Source: a bacterium
Lineage (GTDB): Bacteria; Electryoneota; RPQS01
Reading direction: 5' to 3'
NCBI GenBank assembly: GCA_016702305.1
Contig: JADJEH010000008.1
Coordinates: 30,328-94,327, forward strand
Length of the DNA stretch: 64,000 nucleotides
Shown: piece after piece, positions 9,098 to 19,400 of the stretch
How positions within the stretch are numbered: the first letter of the stretch is position 1
Layout: every line of letters begins with the position of its first letter
Notes under the pieces: generated by a model
What the model saw: the letters and a program-made list of their open reading frames with translations, nothing else
Told to the model about the DNA's origin: nothing
Databases searched by the model: none
Made by a program: the position numbers and the translations under genes

Positions 9098-12000
9098 CTA
9101 CTTAGAATTTCCCCCGCGATCGTCCGGAAAAAGCTTGGTACGCGGATCGCCCGAACACACAAAGCCTGCCCAATAGTAGGGGTGATCGCTTAGATTCTGC
9201 TCCCGCAGTTCGCCAATCCTGGACAACATGGCGGTGCGCAGCGCTGCGCCGATCGTTAGATTGTTCTGACTGACAGTTTTCATCATTACATCGCGGGTCA
9301 TATTATCGTCAACGGCCCATAATGAACTCACAATAGTCTTGGCTCCAGCGATTTCAAACGCTCGCCGAAGCGAGTAGACTCCCTCGCCGTTGACAATGTC
9401 CCCTGTACCGGAATGGCAGGCCGACAAAACTACAAGATCAGTACCGTCTAGATTCAGACAGGAAATTTCTTCGCCCGTGGCGATACCGTCCTCGCCGTAT
9501 TGCCCCAGAGTTTGGTGGACAAGCGCATTTGCGCCCGAGAACACTAACCCAGACTTAAGAAGTGGGCTTTGTTCTGCGATGAGTTCGATATAGTCGTCGT
9601 CAGCGTCCTTCGCAAGATGTTCTGCAGTGACTGGTTGCACCCGTGTGAAACCGTGCGTTGCCATGTACAAGACTCGTTTGCCAGAGCAATGCTGCTTGAA
9701 ATTCTCTTCTGTGGCTTCAGACTCCGTCAAGATCTGCGCATTCTCGCCACTGCGATCGTGCCAGGCCCGCGCAACTGATTCAACTTCCTCCCGAGTCGCG
9801 GGCAAGGAATCCCACCTTGCTCCCAGCAAGGACTCGCGGACCAAGATACTTCGCTGTCGGATTGCGGGTAAGTCGGCTGCAACGAGAGAAGTATCTTGGT
9901 TGTTTGTCAAGCTTGGTGAGCCACTGTCCACGCTACTCGCCGCTGCAAAGTCAAAATCCAGATCGCCGATCGCCAGCAGGCCATTGCCAGGTTCTACATC
10001 CGGGTTGCCACGCGTGTAAATCCGGTTTAGCTCCCGGCCCGAGGTGATGTAATGGAACTGATATGACTCCACAAGATAAGCGCCGTCACTATTGACAAGT
10101 GACTCGAAAGCGACGCTGTTTAGTGGGCCATCCGGCCCAACAAAAATCAGTTGTACTTCGCCAACTTCTGCCCGAACCGGTCTCCATATGTGCCTATACA
10201 ACTCGCACGAAATGCGGCCAAACTCGGCCTCGTCGAGGTTCTGCACTTGCGTGAGTTCTTCGACGTAGCGCGAGACTAGAGAGTCTATGGCCTGTGCCCC
10301 ACCAAGCTGTATTACGAAAGTGCTGCTGTCCGGTCGAATAACATAGGCAAGGTAGCGCGGCTCTGTCTGGCGAAGGGTGATATCATGGTCATAGCGAACA
10401 TAGTCAACTACTACAGAGTTCAGCGGCAACAAACTGGCGATTCCGTTTGCGTTACAATTTGCCAAGACTTCACTAATAATTGTGTCTTGATGTCGCGCAA
10501 GGAGTTCTTCGGACAACTGGCGTTTTGCATGGTTCAGCTCATCAAACCGATTCTTGCTTTCCGGTCCGCTGTCAGCAAAACTCGTTCGAATGTAAAGCTT
10601 GGCCAGCGCCGCACGCACCGCATACAGCGAGTCGGCCAAAGCCTGATTGTACGGATCCGCAAATGTAAATGCAGATCTTCGCCTCGCGTACGGAACTTCC
10701 CAAACGAGCGCCTTTAGGGTAAGGATGTCAGTGCCGTAGGCATTTACAGCGTCTTCCTCCGGCGGAGTCTCTGCAATCATCGTGTACATATGCGAAGCAT
10801 CCGATTGAAGCGCCGACGCCAGGCGAATTAGCTGGTACTCGGTTAGTAAGTTGAGTGCTTCCATGTACTGGTTGAACCGAGCGCGCCACGCGCGGGTTTG
10901 CAGAACACGCGCCGCGCTAACTCCCCCGGCCCAATCTGCTACGCCAAACGACTTTCTAAGCATCAGTGAAAGTCGGCCGGTGCTCAACGACGATGCAGGG
11001 TGATTGCTCCCAAGGGTCCCTTCCCACAGTTTTTGCGCTCGCGCCTGCATCGGCAGTGCTCGTTTGTAGTCACCTTGCTCAAAACAGAACTCCGCGTATG
11101 GTTCGAGGAAGTTGGCGACCCGTGGGTCGGCAAGCGGATGAATCAGCTCCGCCATGGTCAACGCACGAAAATAGTTCTCCTCGGCGAGTTCTGACCGACC
11201 AGTAAGATCATAAAGCCGGGCAAGCTCAAGCAGTAGATACAAATGTGCATCTTCTGTCAAGGGCAAAGAGTCACGGGCAACCGAAACTGCGTGCAGAAGC
11301 ACCTCCTCGGCAGCATGAAATTCGCCATGATTGGTCAGTTCCTTCCCGAATTGCGTTGATGATGAAACAAAGAAATAGGGAGGGTTGGTTTCACCGCAAG
11401 ATGCGTAAGTTTCGATGGCGGACTTGAAGAAGGGCTTCGCCTCATCAAATCTTGCCAGGTCTGTCAGGCATTCGGCGATCAATAGTGCGGTCCTGGCAGT
11501 TCTGCATCCACTTGACGCACTGTCTAGTTGTTGCATACTAGCTGCATCACGGAGGAATTTTAGGGCCGCCGCATCATCGCCATCAGCATGCAAATCCTCA
11601 CCGTAGGCGCTCAGGACACTTGAACGGGAAGGGTTCTTTAGACCCGGTCGAAGTTCGATAAGTCGTAGAAGCCTGGTCAGTATCTCATGAGATTCTTCTC
11701 GTGCAAGGTTTTCAAACAGCGACTTTCTCAAGAGCCAAAGCGAGACCGCAACTTCAGTGCTGTCGCCTGAATCCTCTTGCTCGAAAATCCGTAGCGACTC
11801 GCGATACATGTCACGGCACGTCGCATCGCCCATCTGGTCAGCCAAGCGTGCAACCTGCCTAAGGAGTATCGCACGAGTCTTGCCTTTGCACCATTCAGAT
11901 CCGTTGCAGCCTGCCAATGCATCGCGTAAGAAGCCATCGGAATGTGAAATTTGATAGAACCCTTGTGCGGCAAGTACGAGACTGAGCGAGTACTGAGCTT

Positions 12001-12385
12001 TGATGCGCAAAGAATCCACGATTGGCAGGCATTCCCAGCAACTATTCGCCGCAATTCGATATTCGGCCTCGGCTCGTTTTAAGTCGTGTTCTTCCCAATA
12101 GAGTTCGGCCAGTTGTATTCTTAGAATTATCGTACGTCGGTCGCAGCTCAATTCTAGAGTTTGCAGCTCCAATGTGGTCAATTCAACTTCGATCATCTCA
12201 GCCGTCAGGGTGCCCTTCTTAACCTGTTCTCTTTCTTGATCGCTGAGTGCGCTGAACTCTGTCGGCAGCGCGCCCGCCGTCACGGTCGCTGGCAACACCG
12301 AAATTGAAACCACAAAGCACGCCCATAAGATGACAAAATGTGTCACCTTATTGCACTCTGTTCTTGTGGAGGCACCAGTTTTCAT
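9098..12385 (-). CDS. Periplasmic TPR-CHAT protease-like protein
   Basis: 1,095 residues from the ATG at 12385; an in-frame TTG 10 codons earlier is less likely. The N-terminus has a hydrophobic export segment ('THFVILWACFVVSISVLPAT'). Residues about 60-560 are helical TPR repeats with alternating A/Y/L signatures. The C-terminal 330 residues are a CHAT domain, the caspase-like peptidase fold: catalytic His at about 911 in 'VLYMATHGF' and Cys at about 990 in 'LVVLSACHSGTG', followed by the usual 'GAKTIVSSLWAVDD'. Both dyad residues are present, so it could be active. It is the first gene of an operon with an ECF-like sigma factor and a membrane anti-sigma factor whose periplasmic half also has TPRs. 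A role in sensing or in cleaving a partner to release sigma is an inference. Confidence 0.85.
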   Translation of the reverse strand: MKTGASTRTECNKVTHFVILWACFVVSISVLPATVTAGALPTEFSALSDQEREQVKKGTLTAEMIEVELTTLELQTLELSCDRRTIILRIQLAELYWEEHDLKRAEAEYRIAANSCWECLPIVDSLRIKAQYSLSLVLAAQGFYQISHSDGFLRDALAGCNGSEWCKGKTRAILLRQVARLADQMGDATCRDMYRESLRIFEQEDSGDSTEVAVSLWLLRKSLFENLAREESHEILTRLLRLIELRPGLKNPSRSSVLSAYGEDLHADGDDAAALKFLRDAASMQQLDSASSGCRTARTALLIAECLTDLARFDEAKPFFKSAIETYASCGETNPPYFFVSSSTQFGKELTNHGEFHAAEEVLLHAVSVARDSLPLTEDAHLYLLLELARLYDLTGRSELAEENYFRALTMAELIHPLADPRVANFLEPYAEFCFEQGDYKRALPMQARAQKLWEGTLGSNHPASSLSTGRLSLMLRKSFGVADWAGGVSAARVLQTRAWRARFNQYMEALNLLTEYQLIRLASALQSDASHMYTMIAETPPEEDAVNAYGTDILTLKALVWEVPYARRRSAFTFADPYNQALADSLYAVRAALAKLYIRTSFADSGPESKNRFDELNHAKRQLSEELLARHQDTIISEVLANCNANGIASLLPLNSVVVDYVRYDHDITLRQTEPRYLAYVIRPDSSTFVIQLGGAQAIDSLVSRYVEELTQVQNLDEAEFGRISCELYRHIWRPVRAEVGEVQLIFVGPDGPLNSVAFESLVNSDGAYLVESYQFHYITSGRELNRIYTRGNPDVEPGNGLLAIGDLDFDFAAASSVDSGSPSLTNNQDTSLVAADLPAIRQRSILVRESLLGARWDSLPATREEVESVARAWHDRSGENAQILTESEATEENFKQHCSGKRVLYMATHGFTRVQPVTAEHLAKDADDDYIELIAEQSPLLKSGLVFSGANALVHQTLGQYGEDGIATGEEISCLNLDGTDLVVLSACHSGTGDIVNGEGVYSLRRAFEIAGAKTIVSSLWAVDDNMTRDVMMKTVSQNNLTIGAALRTAMLSRIGELREQNLSDHPYYWAGFVCSGDPRTKLFPDDRGGNSK

Positions 12386-12543
12386 GGCTTCAATGTAGCC
12401 CAGAATCCCACCCAATGCAAGGCCGGACCTTTGGTTTCTGCGTGTTTGCTTTCGGTGTGGCGTTGCTTACCCGGGTTGACGCCTGCTTCCAATTAGAGTG
12501 CCCAAATATTGAATTGTCTTTCGTAAACGCAACCACAACAATA

Positions 12544-12552
12544 TGTTATAAT
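12544..12552 (+). promoter_or_regulatory. Extended -10 promoter element
   Basis: TGTTATAAT is a perfect TGnTATAAT extended -10. There is no good -35, as is common with extended -10 promoters. Transcription would start near 12559 and could run to the terminator at 12985-13020, with no clear protein gene in between. Confidence 0.45.
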
Positions 12553-12955
12553 TGCCCGAGCTTGAATACACAGATTCATGAAGATAACTCAGTGGAGATC
12601 AGCAACTCGCCCTGTGGAGCTTCGTCGGTTGACAGACGAGGATCATTCTCAACTCACACTCAGGATTAAGCAGATTGTCCAGGGCTTGGCGCCGCTCCGC
12701 TTTCGCATCAAAGAAGTAATCCGCCATTCCTATCCCCGAGCAGTCGCCTTGGGGTTCGTGTTCCTGAGAGCAAACGTGACGATCCGTTGTTTGTGCTCCA
12801 TGTGATTGTCAAATGAGTGTCAAAAATTTGTCAAAAGCCCTATGAGGACAGTTGCAAAAAACAAGCACTTAGAGAGTAAAATTGAGACCTGATTTGGCGG
12901 CAGAAATGGCAGGAAGATATTGTAATATTTAATCTTAGAATTCAGAAAGACGACA

Positions 12956-13020
12956 TTTCGATTCCCGCCGTCTCCACCACTTCGCCCTTGTTAAGTATAG
13001 ACTTAGCAAGGGCGTTTTGT
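12956..13020 (+). repeat. Direct repeat A: tmRNA 3'-end-like sequence plus terminator
   Basis: Begins TTTCGATTCCCGCCGTCTCC and continues ACCA, which matches the T-loop, acceptor strand and CCA of a tmRNA (ssrA) 3' end. It is followed by a terminator hairpin (CCCTTGTTAAG / CTTAGCAAGGG, then CGTTTTG). The 5' half of the T-stem (expected GCGGG) is absent, so this is only a 3' fragment. The same 65 bases, with six substitutions confined to one 7-base block, recur at 21065-21129. Confidence 0.65.
12985..13020 (+). terminator. Rho-independent terminator within repeat A
   Basis: 11-bp stem with one G-T pair and a TATAGA loop, followed by CGTTTTGT. Confidence 0.6.
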
Positions 13021-13374
13021 TATCTTGCAGCAAATAGCGACAAGACAAGTACAAGGCATATCACAAAAGAGGGTCCGGCAGTTTCATTTCAGCATTGCTT
13101 AACAACAGGTTAGCGCGCAAGGCGAATGTTAGGCGGCGGGAATATTGCCCATATCTTAGCTCGAAACTCGAGCAGATTGTTTGATAAGAGCACGATTTGC
13201 TACCTAAGCGGAACTGATAAGACGGTGATGGCAGTTATCTCCAGTTGACTTGTTGTTTGTCCCATGATGAACGTGCTACAGCAATGTCCAGCGTGATGGC
13301 TCCTCCGGCACGGGTTACCTGCAATCCTGCTCAAGCGAATGTAGCGCTATACAACTTGGACCGATAAGATAGAA

Positions 13375-13404
13375 AAAGAGGTTTGCCAATTCGGCAAACC
13401 TCTT
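13375..13404 (-). terminator. Terminator of the giant CARDB gene
   Basis: Perfect 13-bp inverted repeat AAAGAGGTTTGCC / GGCAAACCTCTTT with loop AATTC. On the minus strand it is followed by TTCT after CTCTTT. It lies 70 bases after the stop codon and may work in both directions. Confidence 0.8.
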
Positions 13405-13473
13405 TTGTTGTTCATGAGATCTAGTGATTCAGATCGTGTGCTCGCTCTTGTTAGGGCTGCAATGCTGGGTTTG

Positions 13474-16400
13474 TCACGGCACCAAGAAGCCAAGCACTCT
13501 GTAGAAGCGAACTGCATCGGGCTCTTGTCTTATGTGGGCATCGACGTAAGAGGATGTTGTCGTCGTACCGAGAAGAGACCAACCTGCGCCGCCGTTCCAT
13601 TCGGAGTCGGTGTCGGATACATAGATGTAATAGTACGCATTCCCGACGGGGCTGCCCCAACGTAATGTTGAATAGACAGAGTCGCCAACACTATTGGCGC
13701 GAATCGTCACATCTGTAATAGTGTCGTGCAACGCGACCTGCAGGAACGTGACGGCCTCGGGTGCGCTCTTCATGGCTTCAACATTGCCAACATTGTCTGT
13801 GGCGAGAGAGAAGAACCCATAAATGTGGCCCGGAATGCCTGTGAACATGATGGAAGTATCTTCAACATTCGAGGCATATGCTGAGAACGGTCCGAAATCT
13901 TCCGATACGTACAGGGCATAGTTTGCAACACCAGAGCTGCCTACTACATCCTGACCAGTCCAACTGACGGGGAATGCCACGCTGTCCGGTTCGGCCGGTA
14001 GAGGGAGTACAGTACTGGTCGGCAAGTCGGCATCTATTGTGTTGAAGATCGGAGGTGTGACCACAGGCTCGTTCACGTCAAAAACGATGCTCGCTTGAGC
14101 ATCGATGACGTCTCCAGTTTGGGATGTTGTTCGCGGTCTGATCGTGTAGTTTACAAAGCCCTCGCCGCGATGTGTGATGCTGTCGTTGATGGCAAGCATG
14201 CCGACGAACGGACTTGTGGGAGGTTGGCCTGTGACGGGATCAATGGACGTGAAGTTCCAGAAAATCTCGTTGGTGTTGACATTGATACCTGCGGTTACAT
14301 CTACGTAGATGCCTAACGAATCGCGAACATCGAGTCTCGTTGTGTAATATGCCCGATTGGCCGGAACCTCAAAAGTCATGTTAGCAAATCCGAAGCTGCC
14401 CAAACGGAACGAGTTCGGGTTCAAGTCGGAGTCGAGTTGCTGTGTGATGTGAACGGCGCTTGCGTTGGCTGTTGCAAGCTCGGCGGAATTTTCGCACCGG
14501 ATTGTGTACGGCATTGCCGAGGTCTTTGCAATCCATTTCTCTTCGCCGAATCCGGTCGGGCCGATGATATCGTTCGGGTCACAGCCTTTTTCGAAAGTCT
14601 GGCACACTTCCTCAACACTTCGGTGCCAAGACATGCAGGTCCACGCTTCGCCTGATTGACAGAAAATTCCGGCAACCGAACCAAGCAACGCGTTGCTTAG
14701 TCCCGACGCTACACCGTTTATGCCACCGCAAATTGGCCTTTTCAGGTTATCACAAAGGTCTCGAATCCTATCTCTACATTCATCGGCTGTGAAGTTCGGT
14801 CCGCAGCCAGGCGGCAGCGAGTCAGGCTCCGGTGGGATGATGTATAGATGTAATGGGTCAGGCACTTCAATGAATGGCAAGTAATCCGGTATGTCTTGTG
14901 GGGGATCGTACTCGTCAATCAAGCTCAAAGTCTGGTAGTCATCGAGAGCGTCGTTGACGAATTGGCCAGCGATGGCTGCAGAAGCCTGCGTTTCAGCGTC
15001 AGCCTCCGTATAGCCGCCCAAAAGGCGAAGTCTAAACCGATTGGTTTTTTCCACCTGAGCGTCAAGATATTCATCGACTGTTGACGCACCATGCGTAATC
15101 GAGACGGGGTACGCCCATCGTGATGCGTTGCAAACGGTCACGTGAAACTCGAGTTGCTCCCCGGGTGCGACATCTCGCTTGATAGCATAGATTACAGTAA
15201 GCTCATCCCATCCAATTTGAAAATCCCAAGAAAGGTAGTTTTGATCCAAGGTCTCAGGTTCTGGCAATTGAAAGTGGTGCCACTGGTCCAGCTGGATGCC
15301 ACAAATGTCGGCAGTTTTGGGGAAATAGCCCGACATTTCAAAATAGGGCAAGTTCACGTTGGATGTGTTTGTTACAACGAAACTCATCTCGGCGGCCATT
15401 CCTGCTCTGAAGCGGTTCGGAGATGCTTGAATAAACTCGTAAATCAATCCTTCTGACGGTTGAACTGTGATGGCTTGTGGTGCTTCAGTTTCCACAGTCG
15501 TGCTGTTTCTCAGAACTACATCATAGACGCCGACAGGGAGTGACTCCAAATTCCAGATGGCCCTTAGCTCTGTGCTGTTTTCCAAGTCAATTGATAGTGC
15601 CGGCAATAGCGAATCCTGAGCAATTCTCAAAAACGCCATGGTTGAATCCCTGAACCCCGCCCCCTCAATTCGCGTCGTCACTCTCCCCTGTCCAACTACG
15701 TTCGGTGAGATGTCCAGTATCGAGAACGGCAAGGCTTCGGCCAACAGCGTGACATTCTCGCTTGCACTGGCATCGCGTGCCAAGACCATGACGTAGTACG
15801 TACCCGCTTGCGTGGAGGGCACAAAGAACTGCTGGTTGGCCGAGAAGGGCTCTGCGCCGCTGTAGTCGAAATTGCTTAGCGTCGGAACTTCGCCGTAGGA
15901 AACATAAATCTCGTTGGATGCGGTGCCTTGGTTGCTGGTCAAAGTGATTCGCATGTCGAAGTCCACGCCAACTTGAATGCGGTAGAACCGCATTTGTCCT
16001 TCGGCGAAACTGCGCGTATTGGGGGTGGCTAATTCAAGTTCAGGCAGGTCAACATTGATTTGCGAGCTCGATGCCGTGGAATTGTTCTGATTGTCGGCTT
16101 CGCGGATGTTGTCGCGCAGGTCGGTGCGCACGATGACGTAGTAGTTCGCTGGGACAACGCCGGGCATTTCACGAGTGATAACGCCATTTTCGCCTTCGTC
16201 CAAGCGGCCGAGTCGATGCTGCACCGGCACGTCAAGCAGTTCCAACGTGCGCTCGAGATTGAACGGCATTGAAACGGTCATCACCGCGCCGGGAGCAATA
16301 TTGATGTTGCGGTCCTGAACTCCCAGCAGAGGATCGTCAATTGTCCAAATTGTGTCGAGTGAAAAATACACAGCATCGCGCATGAATCCTACTGCCGAAT

Positions 16401-19400
16401 TCGTGCTGTTGTTCTCGATCGTGTAGGTGACGGATACGTTGTCGCCGGACTCTGCGGAGTCGGGCATTGCGATGCCGGAAACAACGAGGTCCGCGGGTGG
16501 CGGCAAGTAGATCGAAATCGGCGCCGTTACGATGTTGTTTGACTCGCCGGTGTATTCATATACTGCGTCGCTGTTGTCGGCCTTGGCAATCAAATAGTAG
16601 TTCCCGGATGCGTAGTAGGGAATATCGCCCTGTACGGTCACGGGGTATGTGTCTGACGGAGTCAGTGCACCGTTCCGAGTGAAAGTTGCGAGCCGTGTGT
16701 CCGCGACATCCAGCGTCACGTTTGGTGACAAATATAGTGCGTCGTACCACACTGGTCCGTTCGCTGCTGCAAGGCCAATGTTGCGCACCAGCCACTCGGA
16801 TGTGATCGGTTGCCCTGCATTCGAAAGCGCGGGTGCGTCAAACGACTCGATGGTCAGATCAGGCGGCACTGTCAAACTTATTGTGGAGGCTTGGGCATTG
16901 GCGGACGAGTTGTTGCCTTCATTGACTTCCGTTATCAAACTGGTCTTGTCCGTGCGGATGATCCAGTAGTAGGAACCTGCAACGCCGTTCGGAATGGTGA
17001 AAGTCTGAGTGCGAGAGTAGCTTTGCCCGGCAGCAAGTGTGCCGTTGTGGACCAGCTCGCCCACGAAAATATCCATACCTTCGTTGTACGTCGCATCAAC
17101 CGATAGGTAAACGGCATCAGTCCAAGTGCCCCCGACGGTAGTTGCGACGCCCGAATTTTGTGTCGTCCATTGGAGCTGCGCGGGCTGACCTGATTGACCT
17201 GTCAGCGGAGCGGTGACATTTGTGACGACCAGATCAACCGGTGGATAGGGTTCGACTGTAATTGTTGGGCCTTGAACTGCGTTGTCATTTTCACCTTGGT
17301 ATTCATAGAAGGCATTTGTTTGGTCGGTGACAACCCAAAGCGTGTACGGTCCAGCCGGGACTGCTGGAAGCTGCAAGGTGCGGCTTACCGTGTAATTGTT
17401 GCCGACGGCCAACGGGCCGTTCTGAGTGACAATCATCGAAGCAATACTCAGGTCCTGGTTATACTGGTAACCGGACATCAGCCATACTCGATCACTCCAA
17501 CTTACCGGTGTCGTGGCCGTGCCGTTATTCTGCACAGTCCAGTTTACGGTGAGAGGTTGACCTGAAACTACCGTGGGCGGCGCTTGTATGCTGGTGACGT
17601 CTAAGTCAGGCGTGGGCTGTTGAGAAATAGTAATCGGCGCTGCGCTGCGCGTGATGTTGTTGCCTTCGGAATTGTGTTCAAAGCACGCATTGGTTGCGTC
17701 CGTGATGGCATAGACGTAATAGTCCCCGGACGTGCCGTTGGGAATCAAGTTGTTACTGGTTGTGACGGTGTATTGACTGTCGGGGGCCAAACCTGTCCAG
17801 CGAGCGCTCCCGCCAATTTGAATGGAAGCGTTCTGCTGAAATGTCGGAAGCGTCGAGATGTACAGATAGTCGTACCAGGCCGGATTGAACGGACTCCCGA
17901 TCCCTTGGTTCTGCACCGTGTAGGAAAGCGTGACGTTCTGTCCGGCGTTGGCAGTTGATGGGGCTGTGACGTTGGTGACGACAAGATCAGGCGGCGGGCT
18001 GAGGATTACTTCGATGTGGTTGCTGATCGTCGTGTTGTTGTTCTCGTATACGTACTCATATATATTGCCTCCGGCATCAGATCTGACAATCAGATAGTAG
18101 TTGCCGTAGATCGCCTGCGGTATTGTGGCATTTGCGCTTCCCGAATATGTACTGTCAACCGAGAGCGCACCGGAGTGGCTGATCGTTCCAAGGTACGTAT
18201 CTGAACCGAAGGCACTGTCCGGCGACAGGTAGAGTTCTTCAACCCAATTCTGAATTGGTGCAGTGGAACCCGTTCCCAAATTCTGGACAGTCCAGGTTAC
18301 CGCTGCTGTTGTGCCGGAAAAAGTGGACGTGGGCGCGCCGATGGTTGTAACACGCAAATCCGCATAGGGCGAGAGTTCAACGTCAATGGCCGCGACGCAT
18401 CGCGCGATATTATTGGACTCGTTGGACTCCAAGACACTTGAGTTGTTGTCAGTCTTGACGTACACATAATACGGACCGCTGATACCTTGCGGGAGGGTGC
18501 CGCTCGCACTTAGAAGATAGCTCTCTCCCGGTGCCAGTGCGCTGGCATTTTGGGCAGTGCCCAAAAGGGTTGCTGCTTGAATCTCAAATGTCGGTAGAAC
18601 CGACCAATAGAGCCAATCACTCCACGCGGGAGCGGTTGTGCCGCCCGTTCCGGTATTCTGAACTGACCAGCTCACGCTGATACTCTGACCGGAGAACGCT
18701 GTCGGGGGCGCGGTGATATTGCCGACAACGAGGTCGGGCAAACTTCCAACCGTGAATGACCACTCATCGCCCAGCACTTCGCCGAAATAATTGCGGGCCA
18801 CCAGCCGCCACTTGTAGGTATGACCGTAGGTCAGCGGCGGTGAAACCGGGTAGCTGTTGCTCACCAAATGACTCGCAGTTGGTGTGGAAGGCATCGCTTC
18901 CTCGGCGGGCCAGACGTAGATGTCGTAGTTGAGGGCGAGTGGTGCGAGGAACCATGAGAGCAGCGGAGCATTGGCGACATTGATTTCACCGTTTGAGGGG
19001 AAAGGATTGGTCGCTATCCCGGGAAGATTTTCGGGTGCGGGCGGCGGGATTGTGATTGCCGTGGCGGTGGTGTCACTGATGGGGGATACGCCGTTAGTTC
19101 TTATTCTGAGATAGCAGTTTGGCGTGGCCGGATACGAAACCCTCCACGAATACGAACCGGTATTAGGTTGATTGAACCCAATCATCTCCCAGTTGCCGCT
19201 GGGGAAGTTGCGATCAATTTCAATGTTAATGTTGTCGAAGACGTTTTCCGATGTCCATGTGATGTCCACCGTATCGGCGATTTGCCAAGTTTCGCCGCCA
19301 AGCGGAGACGTCAAAGCAAGTGAGCGCGGCAGCACGCTGGAGAGAGCAAGGACCCAGCCGTCCGATCCGCCCGCACCATACGACCTTGTTGTTCCGGTCA

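Larger units (their letters stand above)
12386..13473. other. Gene-poor 1.1-kb intergenic region
   Basis: No convincing protein gene. It holds a plus-strand extended -10 element (12544-12552), a tmRNA 3'-end-like repeat with terminator (12956-13020) and the terminator of the giant CARDB gene (13375-13404). Short ORFs here, such as the one starting at 12578, lack a ribosome site and familiar sequence. Confidence 0.6.

Noticed and set aside
9098..12385. CHAT protein as a type III-E CRISPR (craspase) or gasdermin-linked defence component
   Set aside because: It has an N-terminal export segment and is operonic with a sigma/anti-sigma pair; there are no Cas7-11, crRNA array or gasdermin-like genes nearby.
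12578..12805. 75-codon ORF downstream of the extended -10 at 12544
   Set aside because: No Shine-Dalgarno sequence and no family resemblance; a non-coding transcript is at least as likely.
12883..12983. Complete tmRNA or tRNA upstream of the CCA-like end of repeat A
   Set aside because: The T-stem 5' strand and the 5' acceptor strand that would pair with the CGTCTCC end are not present, so only a 3' fragment can be supported.
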